A program made the translations under genes and the position numbers. A stretch of 23,004 bases of DNA, from NCBI GenBank assembly GCA_018398765.1, contig JAHBMJ010001693.1, forward strand, positions 4,284-27,287, written 5' to 3'. The stretch is from Chromera velia (Eukaryota; Sar; Chromeraceae). The stretch's first letter is position 1, and every line of letters begins with the position of its first letter. Of the stretch, positions 22,069 through 23,004 are shown in pieces. Below the pieces are notes generated by a model. That model worked only from the letters and a program-made list of their open reading frames with translations. It did no database searches and had not been told where the DNA came from.

Positions 22069-23004
22069 ATGAACCTGGCCAGAATGAATAACCTCATCTT
22101 CAAGGATAATCCAGATTCATTCTGTGATTTCTTTTGTTTCAAAAACTTTGAGAATAGTCGAGACTCTTTTTCCTCTGCAAATTGGCTCGGCCGGCCTAAG
22201 CGCAGGGAGGAGAAGCTCACTGGAGACCCCGAGCTGATGCAAGGGGGGGGGAGCGGGACTGCTTCGCGAGGGGCAGTCCCTATACAGGTGTGTCGATTAG
22301 ACGAGCCTCGGCCACGTTCTTCGCTACCCTCCAACTCTCTTTCACACTCACTGAAAAAAGATGTAGACCAGTGTGCTCCTCCTCCCTTGTGCCCTCCTTT
22401 GCGTGCAGAGCGATGTGAAGGCGAGTGCACAGAGAAGGACGGGGCAACTCCGAACAGAGAAAGGACCAATCCACCCGCAGGGGAGATAGAGAGAAACCAA
22501 GTGAGAAAAGGTGGAGAATTTTTGTTGGGAAGAAGGACAGGAGGGAAGGAGAGTCCAGGGGAGGACAAAGAAGAAAAAAGCGATTTTGTTCCCTTTCAGT
22601 TAGACCCTTGGGATATAGATTGTGGCCCTGCCAGAGAGAAAGAACCAGAAAACACTCTCGAGCATCCCAAATATTTCTGCAGCATACATCCATTCTCGAT
22701 CAACACACCCGAGCAAGACGAATCCCGGTTTGGCTTCTCTTTCTCCTCAGAAATCGAAGGCTCGTCAGAGAAGGAGAATAGTTTAATTCACAAAGACGAA
22801 CAAATACGTGCTAACATGTGTTCATGTGTATGTTCTTCTCTTTCTTGTTCCGTTCGAGCTTCTTTGCCTCGTTGTCCCCCACCAGGTCCGTCTCCTTACA
22901 GCTCCACTACTTCTTCTGCGTCTTCCTCTTGTTTTTCTTTTTCCTCTGAGTCTCTTGGTTTTTGTTCCTCTTTCCCTGGCACTGGCGGGGGAAAGAAAGA
23001 GGGC
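22069..23004 (+). CDS. N-terminal part of a large hypothetical protein, open at right edge
   Basis: One frame is open from ATG 22069 to the last base, 312 codons with no stop; the upstream in-frame stop is TGA 22066-22068. It begins MNLARMNNLIFKDNPDSFCD. Residues 70-180 are charged and disordered-looking (GEIERNQVRKGGEFLLGRRT, then SPGEDKEEKSDF). Residues ~180-235 are more structured (FVPFQLDPWDIDC, HPKYFCSIHPFSINTPEQDE, FGFSFSSEIEG). The last part is Cys/Ser-rich (MCSCVCSSLSCSV, then PPPGPSPYSSTTSSASSS). Internal Met codons at 22084 and 22237 are alternative starts. Opposite-strand frames overlap it but are shorter and broken. I recognise no domain. A 312-codon stop-free run is unlikely by chance, though the Ser-rich tail is low complexity. 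An intron inside cannot be excluded. Confidence 0.55.
   Translation, partial: MNLARMNNLIFKDNPDSFCDFFCFKNFENSRDSFSSANWLGRPKRREEKLTGDPELMQGGGSGTASRGAVPIQVCRLDEPRPRSSLPSNSLSHSLKKDVDQCAPPPLCPPLRAERCEGECTEKDGATPNRERTNPPAGEIERNQVRKGGEFLLGRRTGGKESPGEDKEEKSDFVPFQLDPWDIDCGPAREKEPENTLEHPKYFCSIHPFSINTPEQDESRFGFSFSSEIEGSSEKENSLIHKDEQIRANMCSCVCSSLSCSVRASLPRCPPPGPSPYSSTTSSASSSCFSFSSESLGFCSSFPGTGGGKKEG

Noticed and set aside
21969-22693. Minus-strand frames of 199 and 137 codons opposite the right-edge ORF
   Set aside because: The longer one runs through the GAAT microsatellite (IHSF repeats), and the plus-strand frame is longer and continues to the edge. Not fully excluded.

Overview
The window is nuclear DNA of a microbial eukaryote. 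Its genes are split by GT-AG introns and it carries abundant microsatellites, higher-order satellite arrays and nested transposable elements. Clusters of TGCATGCA lie upstream of two gene starts. This octamer is well known as an ApiAP2-type site in apicomplexans, so I lean towards an alveolate such as a chromerid, but that is inference and no gene here fixes the species.

Left part (1-8.2 kb): host genes. A minus-strand gene with a TerD-like first exon (106-298) runs off the left edge. It is divergent from a five-exon plus-strand gene for a coiled-coil protein (998-3998). About 2.3 kb of AT-rich DNA follows with no convincing gene. A three-exon minus-strand gene (6282-7866) then encodes a signal-peptide protein with a strongly hydrophobic C-terminus; its middle exon carries an apparent 2-bp frameshift.

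Middle and right (8.2-21.1 kb): repeats inside repeats. Two dispersed repeat families lie on the left side, a ~210-265 bp block (twice) and a 196 bp block; the 196 bp block recurs 12 kb away on the right side. Between them is a satellite domain with three tandem families. A ~1.7 kb element with ~255 bp terminal inverted repeats inserted into the satellite (9476-16632, apparent GA target duplication). A 5.47 kb retroelement with 351 bp direct terminal repeats (9575-15042) inserted into the left inverted repeat. The retroelement encodes a gag-like ORF, an unknown 367-codon ORF and a reverse transcriptase with motifs A, B' and C, and ends ~150 bp after the RT with no integrase, RNase H, protease, tyrosine recombinase or GIY-YIG domain that I can see. 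It has four in-frame stops, and motif C reads YMDN. Differences between repeat copies are almost only transitions, and in the terminal repeats 5 of 7 lie at CpG sites, as expected from decay of methylated cytosine.

Right edge (21.3-23 kb): a possible small secreted peptide gene (21313-21492), and an open frame of 312 codons (22069-23004) that runs off the window.

The most unusual object is the integrase-less, LTR-flanked RT element with its nested history. Family names are given only where motifs are visible; no database search was possible.
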